NCBI RefSeq assembly: GCF_001550065.1
Contig: NZ_LRUB01000032.1
Coordinates: forward strand, 7,501 to 71,500
DNA: 64,000 nucleotides
Direction: 5' to 3'
Origin: Kordiimonas lipolytica
Lineage (GTDB): Bacteria > Pseudomonadota > Alphaproteobacteria > Sphingomonadales > Kordiimonadaceae
Part shown: positions 37,750-46,649 of the stretch, in pieces
Layout of the letters: each line of letters starts with the position of its first letter
How positions within the stretch are numbered: the first letter of the stretch is position 1
Position numbers and translations under genes: made by a program
The notes under the pieces: generated by a model
The model's input: only the letters and a program-made list of their open reading frames with translations
The model's database searches: none
What the model was told of the DNA's origin: nothing

Positions 37750-38994
37750 CTAGCTGCGATAGTCGGCGTTGATCCGAATGTAGTCATAGGTGAAATCACA
37801 GGTCCAGACAGTTGCAGTCCCGGTCCCTACGCCCACATCGATGCGGATATCAATGTCCTGGCCCTTCATGTGCTCGGCCGCCACAGGTTCGCTGTAACGG
37901 GGATGAACGCAGCCTGCCTTAGCCACCTGCTGGCCGCCAATCCAGATTTGCAGTGCGTCACGCGCTGCCGCTTCGCCCGCCTTGCCCACGGCAGCGACAA
38001 GGCGGCCCCAATTGGGGTCTTCGCCCGCGATGGCCGTTTTTACAAGCGGGCTGTTGGCCACGGACTTGGCGATAACGCGTGCTGCCCTATCGTTTTCGGC
38101 ACCTTCAATCGTGATCGAGACAAATTTCGTCGCGCCCTCTCCGTCGCGCACGATCTGATGCGCCAGATCGGTCATCAGCTCATCAAACTTGGCGCGGAAG
38201 TCTTCCAGGCGCGGATCGTCCGGGTCATCGATCGGGTCATAGGTCGCTCCGACGCCAGTTGCCACAGCAATGCAGGTGTCGTTGGTTGAGGTATCGCTAT
38301 CCACAGTGATGCTGTTGAAACTGCGGTCCGTGGCGTCTGTGAGCATCTTCTGAAGGCAACCATGCGTCAGCGCCGCATTGGTGAAAACAAACCCCAGCAT
38401 CGTGGCCATATCTGGCGCGATCATGCCTGACCCTTTGGCGATTCCCGAAATTACAACAGGTCGACCTTCAACGGTCGCCACCTTGCAACTGCCCTTGGGG
38501 TATGTGTCTGTTGTCATGATGGCGCCCGCAGCTTCGCGCCACATGAAACCGGACATACCGTCCTTGATGGCTTTCAGCGGCTTTTCAAAAAGATCACCAT
38601 TCAGCGGCACGCCGATAACGCCGGTTGAGCAGGCCAGCACCTCCTCGGGCGCGCATCCAACAATTTCGGCGGTCGTCTCAACCGATTTCATCGTCGCCTT
38701 CATGCCTTTCTCGCCGGTAAAGGCATTGGCATTGCCCGCATTCACGATAATCGCCCGCACCTTGCCGCCTGACTTGGCGAGTGCCTCACGGCACCAATCC
38801 ACGGGGGCTGCCGGCGCTTTTGACCTGGTGAAGACACCTGCCGCCACAGACCCTTCAGCCATCACGGCGAACAGAAGGTCCGGCCTTTCACGTTTGCGAA
38901 ATCCGGCGTGCATGGCGCCCATTTCAACGCCAGCAACGGGCAAAAGGTTCGGAAAGCCCTCAGGGGCAAGTGGAGACACTTTAGACTCGGCCAT
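37750..38994 (-). CDS. argJ: bifunctional glutamate N-acetyltransferase / amino-acid acetyltransferase
   Basis: 414 residues from ATG 38994 (MAESKVSPLAPEGF), which follows GAGG eight bases upstream; eight more residues are possible from 39018. The autoproteolysis site is APDM-A-TMLGF, making T198 the nucleophile at the start of the beta chain; ACSTGVIG supplies the oxyanion-hole Thr-Gly. It moves acetyl from N-acetylornithine to glutamate and can start the cycle from acetyl-CoA in arginine synthesis. Divergent from secA with 297 bp between starts. Confidence 0.96.
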   Translation of the reverse strand: MAESKVSPLAPEGFPNLLPVAGVEMGAMHAGFRKRERPDLLFAVMAEGSVAAGVFTRSKAPAAPVDWCREALAKSGGKVRAIIVNAGNANAFTGEKGMKATMKSVETTAEIVGCAPEEVLACSTGVIGVPLNGDLFEKPLKAIKDGMSGFMWREAAGAIMTTDTYPKGSCKVATVEGRPVVISGIAKGSGMIAPDMATMLGFVFTNAALTHGCLQKMLTDATDRSFNSITVDSDTSTNDTCIAVATGVGATYDPIDDPDDPRLEDFRAKFDELMTDLAHQIVRDGEGATKFVSITIEGAENDRAARVIAKSVANSPLVKTAIAGEDPNWGRLVAAVGKAGEAAARDALQIWIGGQQVAKAGCVHPRYSEPVAAEHMKGQDIDIRIDVGVGTGTATVWTCDFTYDYIRINADYRS

Positions 38995-39108
38995 ATGATG
39001 ATCCTCAATCGATGCCAAATTTCATGCTGCATCATGCCCCCAGAATTACCAATCATCAAGAAATGACACAGGAATTACTCAATTCACCGTTAGAAGGTGC
39101 CGCACCAG

Positions 39109-39137
39109 TTGACAGACGCAGGCATGATACTTATCTG
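39109..39137 (+). promoter_or_regulatory. candidate sigma-70 promoter for secA
   Basis: TTGACA (39109-39114, perfect -35), a 17-base spacer, TATCTG (39132-39137). It would give a ~145-nt leader before the secA start. No other -35 of this quality is seen in the argJ-secA gap. Confidence 0.55.
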
Positions 39138-39291
39138 TGCCTGCACTCATGTAGTTGTGAAACTGCATATATAAATAAAGTCAGTAACGCATTCCCTCAG
39201 GGATCACAGTACGGCCGGCCGCGCTTTGCGCACTTCGAAAATGACCGGTGATGTCAGAGCTAGGAAGCCAAGGGCAGGCCAGGAAAGAAAT

Positions 39292-42138
39292 ATGCTGGGA
39301 CTAAGCAAACTCGCCAAAAAGATTTTTGGGTCCGCAAACGAACGCTATCTCCGTAAACTCGAGCCGAAAGTTGCCGCCATTGGCGCGCTGGCTGACGAGA
39401 TGAAAGCGCTGTCAGACGAGGCCCTCAAGGCAAAGACCCAAGAGTTCCGCGACAGGCTTGATGCAGGTGAAACGGTTGACGACCTTCTGGTCGAAGCCTT
39501 TGCCGTTGTCCGCGAAGCCGCGACACGATCACTGGGCCTGAGGCACTATGATGTCCAGCTCATCGGCGGCATGGTCCTGAATGACAGCTCGATCGCTGAA
39601 ATGAAGACAGGTGAAGGTAAAACCCTGGTGGCGACGCTGGCCGCTTACCTCAATGCCCTGCCCGGTAAAGGCGTGCATGTTGTAACCGTGAACGACTATC
39701 TCGCCGAACGTGACGCCGAATGGATGAGCAAGGTTTATGGCTTCCTGGGCATGACCACTGGCGTCATTGTGCCAGGCAAGACAGATGAGGAGCGGCGCGA
39801 GGCATATCAGTGCGACATCACTTATGCCACCAACAACGAGCTGGGCTTCGATTACCTGCGCGACAATATGAAAACGCACAAGGACCAGATGGTCCAGCGT
39901 CCCTTCCACTTTGCCATTGTCGACGAGGTGGACAGCATCCTGATCGACGAGGCGCGGACCCCGCTGATTATCTCTGGCCCGACCGAAGACAAATCCGAGC
40001 TTTACATCACCATCGACAAGCTGGTGGCTGAACTGGAAGAAGGCGACTATGAAAAGGACGAAAAGTCCAAACATGTGGCGCTCACCGAAGACGGTCATGA
40101 AAAGATCGAGAAAATCCTCGCAGACCAGGGCCTTCTGAAGTCCGAAAACCTTTATGACTATGAGAATACACAGATCGTTCACCACGTGGACCAGGCCCTG
40201 AAGGCGCGGACCATGTTCGAACGTGACACCGACTATATCGTCAAGGGCGATAAAGTGGTGATCATCGACGAATTCACAGGACGCATGATGGACGGCCGCC
40301 GCTACTCCGGTGGCCTGCACCAGGCGCTGGAAGCCAAGGAAGGCGTGGCCATCCAGCCTGAAAACCAGACACTGGCATCGATTACTTTCCAGAATTATTT
40401 CCGCATGTACCCGAAACTTTCGGGCATGACCGGTACGGCTGCCACGGAAGCTGAAGAGTTTGGCGACATTTACGGCCTTGGCGTGATCGAAATCCCGACC
40501 AACGTACCTGTGGCCCGTATTGATGAGCACGACGAATTCTACCGCACCGGCAAGGAAAAATTCGACGCCATCATCAAGGATATCCTTGAGGCTCAGAAAA
40601 AAGGCCAGCCGGTTCTGGTTGGTACCGTGTCGATCGAGAAATCGGAGGTACTTTCCGATTACCTCAAAAAGAAGAAGATCAAGCATCAGGTCCTTAACGC
40701 CCGCTTCCATGAACAGGAAGCGCACATCATTGCCCAGGCCGGTCGTCTCGGAGCCGTAACGATTGCCACCAACATGGCGGGTCGGGGTACTGACATCCAG
40801 TTGGGCGGTAACGCGGACATGCGTATCGCTGATGAAACCGCAGGCGTTGAAGACGAAGCTAAGATCAAGGAAATCACGGACCGCATCCGCAAGGAAGTCG
40901 AGGAAGAGAAACAGAAGGTTCTGGAAGCCGGCGGCCTTTATGTTGTGGCCACTGAGCGGCACGAAAGCCGCCGCATCGATAACCAGCTTCGCGGCCGTTC
41001 TGGTCGTCAGGGTGACCCGGGCCGCACGAAATTCTTCCTGTCGCTGCAGGATGACCTGATGCGCATCTTCGGCCCTGAGCGCATGGACGCCATGCTCGTG
41101 CGCCTTGGCATTGAGGAAGGCGAAGCCATCATCCACCCATGGATCAACAAGGCTATTGAAAAAGCCCAGTCCAAAGTGGAAGCCAGGAACTATGACATCC
41201 GGAAAAACCTGGTGAAATTTGATGACGTGATGAACGACCAGCGCCGCGCCATCTACGACCAGCGCAAGGAAGTGATGGACGCAGATGAGATCAGCGAGAC
41301 CATTAAGGATATGCGCGCCGATGTCATCCACAATATTGTGGAAACCCGCATCCCGCCAAAATCCTACCCGGAGCAGTGGGACATTGATGGCCTGGATGAA
41401 GACGTAAAAACCAAGCTCAGCCTTGACGTTGATATCCGTGCCTGGGCGGCAGAAGAAGGCGTGGATGACCATGTGATCATCGAACGCCTTGATGAAGCCT
41501 GCAGCCAGATGATGACTGAAAAAGCCAAACGTATCAATGAGATGACCGGAACAGCGGACGCTGAAACCGGCTTTGGCATGTGGGAAAAGGATATCGAGAA
41601 AAATATCCTTCTTCAGGTACTTGACCAGGAATGGAAAGAACACCTGCAGAATCTGGACCATCTGCGCCAGGGCGTTTCTCTTCGTGCCTACGGTCAGCGT
41701 GATCCACTCAATGAATATAAGACCGAAGCCTTCACCCTCTTTGAAGGCATGCTCTATCATATCCGCGAGGAAACGACCCAGCTACTGGGCCGCATTGAGC
41801 TTGCTCCGCAGGTTCGCCCGGAAGACCTGGAACCCGAAGCACCTTCTGTCTTCAAGGAAAGTCACCCGACACCAGACACGGCCGTTGGGGCACCGTCTCA
41901 GGGTGGTAGCTTCAACCCGAACGACACATCAACCTGGGGCGATGTGCCGCGGAACGCACCATGCCCATGCGGCTCGGGCGAGAAATTCAAGCATTGTCAC
42001 GGTGACATCACGAGCATGAACCCGGCGTCATTCGCCGGTGCGCGCCAGGCATCCAACCCGTTTTCTGATGTTGGTCGCAACGACCCATGCCCCTGTGGGT
42101 CTGGCAAGAAATTCAAACACTGCCACGGCGCTTTCTAA
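39292..42138 (+). CDS. secA: protein translocase ATPase SecA, with two SEC-C zinc motifs
   Basis: 948 residues from ATG 39292 ([13 protein letters not shown]), preceded by AGGAAAG. Walker A is [14 protein letters not shown] (~105-115), DEAD-type box [20 protein letters not shown], preprotein crosslinking domain, second nucleotide fold with [11 protein letters not shown] and [18 protein letters not shown], and helical scaffold domain. SecA drives unfolded proteins through SecYEG. The odd part is the tail: two SEC-C zinc motifs, C891-x-C893...C902-H903 and C933-x-C935...C944-H945, start 42 residues apart; one is the norm. Both keep all ligands. Confidence 0.98.
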   Translation: MLGLSKLAKKIFGSANERYLRKLEPKVAAIGALADEMKALSDEALKAKTQEFRDRLDAGETVDDLLVEAFAVVREAATRSLGLRHYDVQLIGGMVLNDSSIAEMKTGEGKTLVATLAAYLNALPGKGVHVVTVNDYLAERDAEWMSKVYGFLGMTTGVIVPGKTDEERREAYQCDITYATNNELGFDYLRDNMKTHKDQMVQRPFHFAIVDEVDSILIDEARTPLIISGPTEDKSELYITIDKLVAELEEGDYEKDEKSKHVALTEDGHEKIEKILADQGLLKSENLYDYENTQIVHHVDQALKARTMFERDTDYIVKGDKVVIIDEFTGRMMDGRRYSGGLHQALEAKEGVAIQPENQTLASITFQNYFRMYPKLSGMTGTAATEAEEFGDIYGLGVIEIPTNVPVARIDEHDEFYRTGKEKFDAIIKDILEAQKKGQPVLVGTVSIEKSEVLSDYLKKKKIKHQVLNARFHEQEAHIIAQAGRLGAVTIATNMAGRGTDIQLGGNADMRIADETAGVEDEAKIKEITDRIRKEVEEEKQKVLEAGGLYVVATERHESRRIDNQLRGRSGRQGDPGRTKFFLSLQDDLMRIFGPERMDAMLVRLGIEEGEAIIHPWINKAIEKAQSKVEARNYDIRKNLVKFDDVMNDQRRAIYDQRKEVMDADEISETIKDMRADVIHNIVETRIPPKSYPEQWDIDGLDEDVKTKLSLDVDIRAWAAEEGVDDHVIIERLDEACSQMMTEKAKRINEMTGTADAETGFGMWEKDIEKNILLQVLDQEWKEHLQNLDHLRQGVSLRAYGQRDPLNEYKTEAFTLFEGMLYHIREETTQLLGRIELAPQVRPEDLEPEAPSVFKESHPTPDTAVGAPSQGGSFNPNDTSTWGDVPRNAPCPCGSGEKFKHCHGDITSMNPASFAGARQASNPFSDVGRNDPCPCGSGKKFKHCHGAF
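41941..42129 (+). repeat. direct repeat of the SEC-C segment in secA (two ~63-bp units)
   Basis: Unit 1 (41941-42003) and unit 2 (42067-42129) encode near-identical peptides DVxRNxPCPCGSGxKFKHCHG, offset by exactly 126 bp. Third-codon positions have diverged, so the duplication is not recent and both copies look maintained. Confidence 0.85.
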
Positions 42139-42168
42139 CGCCGCACAGGAACAAAACAGTGTATCAAG

Positions 42169-42193
42169 GCGGGCTTTGCGGCCCGCTTTTTTA
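42169..42193 (+). terminator. terminator of secA
   Basis: GCGGGC-TTTGCG-GCCCGC followed by TTTTTTA, 30 bases after the stop codon. Confidence 0.88.
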
Positions 42194-42311
42194 TTTAATA
42201 ACAAATGGTTATTCCCTACTAAGCCAGATGAACAACCTATGAACGTCAAGCTCAGGATGGTGTAAGACGCGGCTGTCTATTGTGTTTCCATAAGACGAGG
42301 AGACCCGAGCA

Positions 42312-43256
42312 ATGACAGCGAAACGACTGACCTCCATCCTGATCACAGCGGCAACCAGCTTTGCCATCGGTGGCGCGGCGACAGCAGATCACCGCGACCC
42401 ACGCGACCTGCCTGACTATGACGCAGAAAGCAACGTGTTCCGCACCAGCCACCCAATCCGGGTTTTTGTAGATGTGGACAGCAAGGACGAACGCCGTGAA
42501 GCTGGCGTAACCGCGTTTGAGGCGCAGGCCTTCAAACACATGCGGTACGCCTTGCCGAATTATGTCGAGTTCGTGCGCGAACGCCACCATGCCGATATGA
42601 TTGTACGCGCCCGGGAAAAGGATTACCGATTCGGTTTCCGCGTTGTCGACACCGACCGCAAGGATAAGAAATACAAGAAGCATGCCCGCAATACCGGAGG
42701 CCGGTGTGGCCATTTCCAGAAGGCTTACTACACCAAGGTGAAGGAAAAGGGCGAGGCCTATGCCTCCTACGGCATCAAGATCGCCATGCATGGGTATGGC
42801 CGCGACACGGACTTTATCGAGCTTCGGTCGGCTGAGAATTTCAGCTATGGCACTGACCTGGTGGCCCGCACCAATTGCGGCATGGTTTCCACCTACCATA
42901 TGCCGTCATCCGGTGTTGCCGAGCTGTTTGCCCGCAACACACCAGAGTATAGAAACCATGTTGCCCGCGAGGTTCGCGAAGAAGCAGCAGCCGATCTGGG
43001 CCGTGCACTGGCCCATAAGATCAGAAATGGCGTAGACCATTATTATCTCAACCTGGCCACAAGGCTGAGCCAGGCAGACTATGACCGATATTCACGTCGT
43101 GGTGGCGACTATGGCAGACGTTCTGAGTATGACCACCACGCACCTCGTCCTCCGCTGGCACAAAACCAGCATTTTGAACTGGAGGACGATGACCTGGGCG
43201 CCGCGGTTTTCATCGCTACCGGGTTGGCAATCCTCGCTGCCACCCTGGACGATTAA
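42312..43256 (+). CDS. secreted protein of unknown function
   Basis: 314 residues. Signal peptide ~1-26 (GGAATA/DHRDP). The mature part is rich in charged residues and His/Tyr. Two cysteines (GGRCGHF and RTNCGMVS) flank a region of alternating polar/hydrophobic strands; a helical block follows (YRNHVAREVREEAAADLGRALAHKIRNG), then a Tyr/Arg/Asp-rich linker and a hydrophobic C-terminal stretch (GAAVFIATGLAILAATL) that could be a membrane anchor. I do not recognise the family. It is monocistronic: secA terminator before it, own terminator after it. ATG at 42312 follows GAGGAGACC. Confidence 0.75.
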   Translation: MTAKRLTSILITAATSFAIGGAATADHRDPRDLPDYDAESNVFRTSHPIRVFVDVDSKDERREAGVTAFEAQAFKHMRYALPNYVEFVRERHHADMIVRAREKDYRFGFRVVDTDRKDKKYKKHARNTGGRCGHFQKAYYTKVKEKGEAYASYGIKIAMHGYGRDTDFIELRSAENFSYGTDLVARTNCGMVSTYHMPSSGVAELFARNTPEYRNHVAREVREEAAADLGRALAHKIRNGVDHYYLNLATRLSQADYDRYSRRGGDYGRRSEYDHHAPRPPLAQNQHFELEDDDLGAAVFIATGLAILAATLDD

Positions 43257-43285
43257 ACCTCCCCTATAACGGCTCCCTAAACTGA

Positions 43286-43316
43286 AGCGCCCGGCTTTGT
43301 CCGGGCGCTTTTTTTT
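43286..43316 (+). terminator. terminator of the secreted unknown gene
   Basis: AGCGCCCGG-CTTTGT-CCGGGCGCT with eight T's, 30 bases after the stop codon. Confidence 0.9.
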
Positions 43317-43337
43317 AAGATAGGGGTCCGGAGCACG

Positions 43338-43367
43338 AAAAAGCGCCCGAGAATGTCTCGAGCGCTT
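43338..43367 (-). terminator. terminator of nrdB
   Basis: Minus strand AAGCGCTCGAGA-CAT-TCTCGGGCGCTT, a 12-bp stem with one G-U pair, followed by TTT, ~50 bases beyond the nrdB stop. Confidence 0.82.
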
Positions 43368-43419
43368 CTTGTTCCGGACTTGTGACCAATTTGCCCATTC
43401 GGGCTTAATGCGTTCGGAT

Positions 43420-44415
43420 TTACTCGAACGCGTCCTCCCACGAGCCTTGGGTGGCCGCTTTTGAATATTCGGTCGCCCGGTTTTCGAAAAAGTTGGTGTG
43501 CTCCACTGCGTTCAACATGCTGTCCAGCCACGGCAGCGGGTTGGACTCCACATGGAAAACCTCGTCCAGATCCAGTTGCGACAGGCGGCGATCAGCGATA
43601 TAGCGGATATATTGCTTCACTTCTTCCGCCGTCAGGCCTTCGATTGCCCCCATGCCAAAGGCAAGGTCGATAAAGGCGTCTTCATGCTCCACAATGGTCT
43701 TACATGCTGTTGTCAGCTCTTCCTTCATGCGGTCATCCCACAGGTCAGGGTGCTCTTTCATCAGCGTGTGGAACAATTTGATGATGCTGTTGCAGTGCAG
43801 GCTTTCATCGCGCACAGACCATGTAATGATCTGCCCCATGCCCTTCATTTTATTGAAGCGCGGGAAGTTCAGCAGCATCGCAAAACTCGCAAACAGCTGC
43901 AGGCCTTCGGTAAAGGCGCCAAATACAGCAAGCGTAACTGCAGCAGACCGAAGGTCGTTCGAATTGAACTGCTGCATATAGTCGTATTTGTCCTTCATCT
44001 CCTTATAGCGGAGGAAGGCGGAATATTCCGCCTCGGGCATGCCAAGCGTGTCGAGAAGGTGGCTATAGGCCGCGATATGGATGGTTTCCATATTCGAAAA
44101 GGCCGACAGCATCATCTGCACTTCAGTGGGTTTGAATATTTTGGTGTAATGCTTCATGTAGCAGTTATTCACCTCGATATCGCTTTGGGTGAAGAAGCGG
44201 AAAATCTGCGTCAGTAGATTCTTCTCAGACTCCGTCAGTTTCTTGGCCCAGTCGCGCACATCTTCCGCCAGCGGCACTTCTTCCGGCAGCCAGTGAATTT
44301 GCTGCTGCGTCAGCCAGGCTTCATATGCCCAGGGGTAACGAAACGGCTTATAGACATGCCGTTCTTCCAAAAGACCTGTTGGTTCCACCGTTTCTACAGT
44401 CGCCGCTTCAGCCAT
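43420..44415 (-). CDS. nrdB: ribonucleoside-diphosphate reductase, beta subunit (class I)
   Basis: 331 residues from ATG 44415 (MAEAATVETVE); GTG 44433 is an alternative. Diiron and radical region: LTQIFRFFTQSDIEVNN, NMETIHIAAYSHLLDTLG (metal ligands E and H with the radical Tyr at the E-x2-H-x3-Y position), and DESLHCNSIIK. The C-terminus (WEDAFE) is the acidic tail that docks on NrdA. No ATP-cone is present. It supplies the tyrosyl radical for deoxynucleotide synthesis. Unusually, nrdA is not adjacent: about 2.2 kb with a membrane-protein gene and an IS lies between. Confidence 0.96.
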   Translation of the reverse strand: MAEAATVETVEPTGLLEERHVYKPFRYPWAYEAWLTQQQIHWLPEEVPLAEDVRDWAKKLTESEKNLLTQIFRFFTQSDIEVNNCYMKHYTKIFKPTEVQMMLSAFSNMETIHIAAYSHLLDTLGMPEAEYSAFLRYKEMKDKYDYMQQFNSNDLRSAAVTLAVFGAFTEGLQLFASFAMLLNFPRFNKMKGMGQIITWSVRDESLHCNSIIKLFHTLMKEHPDLWDDRMKEELTTACKTIVEHEDAFIDLAFGMGAIEGLTAEEVKQYIRYIADRRLSQLDLDEVFHVESNPLPWLDSMLNAVEHTNFFENRATEYSKAATQGSWEDAFE

Positions 44416-44485
44416 ACTGACCGTGCCTCCCACTCTTAACGCTGTTTATTTTCAAATTGCCCATTGGTTGCGTGGCGGCAGTATA

Positions 44486-44501
44486 GCCCCTCAATTAGTA
44501 G
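44486..44501. promoter_or_regulatory. weak upstream NrdR box of nrdB
   Basis: 8 of 16 match to the NrdR palindrome. Its weight comes only from starting exactly 31 bp from the stronger box at 44517. Confidence 0.35.
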
Positions 44502-44516
44502 AATGGAATTTAAGAG

Positions 44517-44532
44517 ACACAATATTTGGTAA
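44517..44532. promoter_or_regulatory. NrdR box of nrdB
   Basis: ACACAATATTTGGTAA matches the NrdR consensus acaCwAtATwTwgtgt at 13 of 16 positions, about 100 bp upstream of the nrdB start. NrdR represses ribonucleotide reductase genes when dATP is high. Confidence 0.65.
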
Positions 44533-44692
44533 AAAAAAGACTTGCCGCTAAAATCCTGACAACGCCCATTCAGACGAATCAAGGGTTTCCCTGACAGGCT
44601 GTTTCAATGCCCGGACAGACAGAAAAAATTACCTATTGATCATTCAGCCAGATGCAACCGATGATGTCCGCATTCTTGGAAGGGTTAGAAAT

Positions 44693-45253
44693 GTGAACCA
44701 GAGCAGTTCAAAAAGCGTGCTCGGCGATGTCACTGCAAGGGCAATCCTTTTTGCAGCATTGGCTGCTGCTGCCCTAACGCTTATCCAATTCTTCCTGGAA
44801 GTCCAATTAGCCAAAGGGCGCGCCGCCGCCGGGATCGACCAGCTGATGACGTCCCTTGAAAAACCGGCGGCACGGGCAGTCCTGATCCTCGATGCCGAAC
44901 TGGCTACTGACATTGCCCGGGGGCTTATGGAACATGGGTTCATCACTGAGGCCCGCATTTATGAAGATCATAATGTAGTGCTAGGACAGGCGAAACGAAC
45001 CGGCACTATTGGTTATTCGCTCCTGCATTCTATTGTCGGGCCTTTCGTTGGCCATGACACGGAAGTCTCGCGTGAGCTTGTCCTGCCGGAAAGCATGTCG
45101 GAAGCCACCGGCGAAATCCGCATTAGCTTTAACGAAAGGCAAGCCGTCGCCAAGGAACTTGGCAGCATCTGCACTCGCCTGTTCCTGACATTCCTGATGG
45201 CCATGATTGCCATCCTTGCCGTACACGGCTTACTGTCCCGCCAACGGGGCTAA
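44693..45253 (+). CDS. two-TM sensor-like membrane protein without an output domain
   Basis: 186 residues from GTG 44693 (after GGAAGGG), or 205 from TTG 44636. One helix near the N-terminus (AILFAALAAAALTLIQFFL) and one at the very end (LFLTFLMAMIAILAVHGLL) enclose ~120 periplasmic residues (DAELATDIARGLMEHGFITEARIYEDHNVVLGQ...). This matches the input half of many histidine kinases, GGDEF/EAL proteins and chemoreceptors, but the frame stops seven residues after the second helix (SRQRG). It may be a stand-alone sensor, or the remains of a longer gene. It is not cut by the neighbouring IS, whose target duplication lies beyond the stop codon. Confidence 0.6.
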   Translation: MNQSSSKSVLGDVTARAILFAALAAAALTLIQFFLEVQLAKGRAAAGIDQLMTSLEKPAARAVLILDAELATDIARGLMEHGFITEARIYEDHNVVLGQAKRTGTIGYSLLHSIVGPFVGHDTEVSRELVLPESMSEATGEIRISFNERQAVAKELGSICTRLFLTFLMAMIAILAVHGLLSRQRG

Positions 45254-45266
45254 CCCCAACGCCCCA

Positions 45267-45274
45267 TAAAAAAA
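45267..45274. repeat. 8-bp target-site duplication, left copy
   Basis: TAAAAAAA directly left of the IS left inverted repeat; identical to 46594-46601. Confidence 0.9.
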
Positions 45275-46593
45275 GGTTCATCACGGAACTCCGGGGAAAG
45301 CGGCTTTTATTTTCATGAAGAAGTATTCTGAATCCCTGTAGCCGTATGCCATTCTCTTGATGACCTTTATCTTGTTGTTAAATCCTTCGAGGATGCTGGT
45401 ATTGATCTGCCATTTAGCGTGGGAGATGATGCCGTCGCGGTATGGCAACAGTCTTTTTGCGAACCTGACCAGGGGCTTGACGGCTGATGCGAGAGCACGC
45501 CTGATCCATTCATTCCATGCCTTGATTGCCATTTTTCTGGACGGCTGCCGCCAGATTTCCCGCAAGTCGTCCTTGAGGACATAAGTGATCATCAGCGCCT
45601 GGTTGGCCTCCAGAAGCTCAGCGAGCCGGATCTTTGCGGCTTCACCCGGCAGGTTTTCCGGGTTGCGCAGCAATAGCCACCGGGCTGATTTGATGACCTT
45701 TCTTGCCGGTTTGTCATCGCGCAGCCGGTTGGCTTCATCGACCCGCACCCGGTCGATGACCTCGCGGCCATATTTGGAGACCACATGGAACAGGTCATAG
45801 ACGATCTCTGCGTAGGGGCAGTGCTCCTTCACCTCAAGGGCAAAGGCGGCATTCATATCCATGGCCACCGCTCGGATGCGCCTGCAACCCGCTGCACCCA
45901 GGGCTTCGAAGAAGGGCCGGACAGCCGTGCGACTGTTGCCATTGCCGACCCACAGAACCCGTTTGCGGCGGGGATCAATGACCACAGTTGCGTATCTGTG
46001 CCCCTTGTGCAGAGCGAATTCATCCATTGCCAATACTTCAAGGCCCTCTGCTGACAGGGGCGGCAGCGTGGCTTCAAGGTGGCGCTTGTCGATGGCTTTC
46101 ACGGTGGACCAGTGAAGGGCGAAAAAGGCGGCTACCTGTGACACTGGCAGAACCGACACAAGCCGGACAACGCTCTGTACCAGCCGCCGGGTCAATCGGG
46201 CATGTCGGTCAAGCCAGGGCAGCCGTTCGAGCTTCGGCCCGCAGTTCGGACAAGCGACCCGACAACGTGGCACCACCAGCAACACCGGGGCATCAAGGAT
46301 CGGCAGGTCACGTACAACCCTGCGTGTCGTATCATGAACTGAACGGCAGTCACAGCCACAGCCATCACAGACCAGATGCCTGTCGTCATGCCCGGAAAGC
46401 TCAATCCAAAGGACTTCTTCCCGTCGCTCCCAATGCGCGACAAAGAAACCTTCCCAGAAACCAAATTCGGAAATATCATCAATGCAGGACACATCAGCCT
46501 CCAATCTTCATGCTTGTAATTCGCAAAACAAATAATGAAGACGGCTGGTGTGTTCGTCCACTTATCTCAAATCACGATAATCCGTGATGAACC
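45275..46593. mobile_element. complete ISL3-family insertion sequence (1319 bp)
   Basis: The ends are inverted repeats: left GGTTCATCACGGA (45275-45287) and right TCCGTGATGAACC (46581-46593), 13 bp perfect. An 8-bp duplication TAAAAAAA flanks it on both sides, the length normal for ISL3. It carries one intact transposase gene on the minus strand. Perfect ends, a perfect duplication and an intact gene point to a recent insertion. The target is the T tract of the nrdA terminator. Confidence 0.95.
45281..46504 (-). CDS. ISL3 family transposase
   Basis: 407 residues, full length. N-terminal zinc finger region (LVCDGCGCDC...VPRCRVACPNCGPK), a helix-turn-helix (LVSVLPVSQVAAFFALHWSTVKAIDKRHL) and the DDE domain: VLAMDEFALHKGHRYATVVIDP (first D), VAMDMNAAF (second D) and SILEGFNNKIKVIKRMAYGYRDSEYF (E). 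The last block is highly characteristic of ISL3. ATG at 46504. No frameshift or stop interrupts it, so the element may still move. Confidence 0.95.
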   Translation of the reverse strand: MEADVSCIDDISEFGFWEGFFVAHWERREEVLWIELSGHDDRHLVCDGCGCDCRSVHDTTRRVVRDLPILDAPVLLVVPRCRVACPNCGPKLERLPWLDRHARLTRRLVQSVVRLVSVLPVSQVAAFFALHWSTVKAIDKRHLEATLPPLSAEGLEVLAMDEFALHKGHRYATVVIDPRRKRVLWVGNGNSRTAVRPFFEALGAAGCRRIRAVAMDMNAAFALEVKEHCPYAEIVYDLFHVVSKYGREVIDRVRVDEANRLRDDKPARKVIKSARWLLLRNPENLPGEAAKIRLAELLEANQALMITYVLKDDLREIWRQPSRKMAIKAWNEWIRRALASAVKPLVRFAKRLLPYRDGIISHAKWQINTSILEGFNNKIKVIKRMAYGYRDSEYFFMKIKAAFPGVP

Positions 46594-46601
46594 TAAAAAA
46601 A
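46594..46601. repeat. 8-bp target-site duplication, right copy
   Basis: TAAAAAAA directly right of the IS right inverted repeat; identical to 45267-45274. Confidence 0.9.
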
Positions 46602-46622
46602 GGCGTGCCATGCAGGCACGCC
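46595..46622 (-). terminator. nrdA terminator, split by the IS
   Basis: Minus strand GGCGTGCC-TGCAT-GGCACGCC followed by seven T's and then the IS end. The T run is one copy of the target duplication, so the terminator was kept intact by the insertion. Confidence 0.85.
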
Positions 46623-46649
46623 CTTGTCTATCACTGTCACTACTTCAGC

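Noticed and set aside
39529..41760. 743-codon open frame opposite secA
   Set aside because: Same cause: codon-register antisense of a biased gene, no family resemblance and no RBS.
44693..45253. Idea that the IS truncated the sensor gene
   Set aside because: The left target duplication (45267-45274) is 13 bp after the stop codon, and removing the IS joins the gene end directly to the nrdA terminator.
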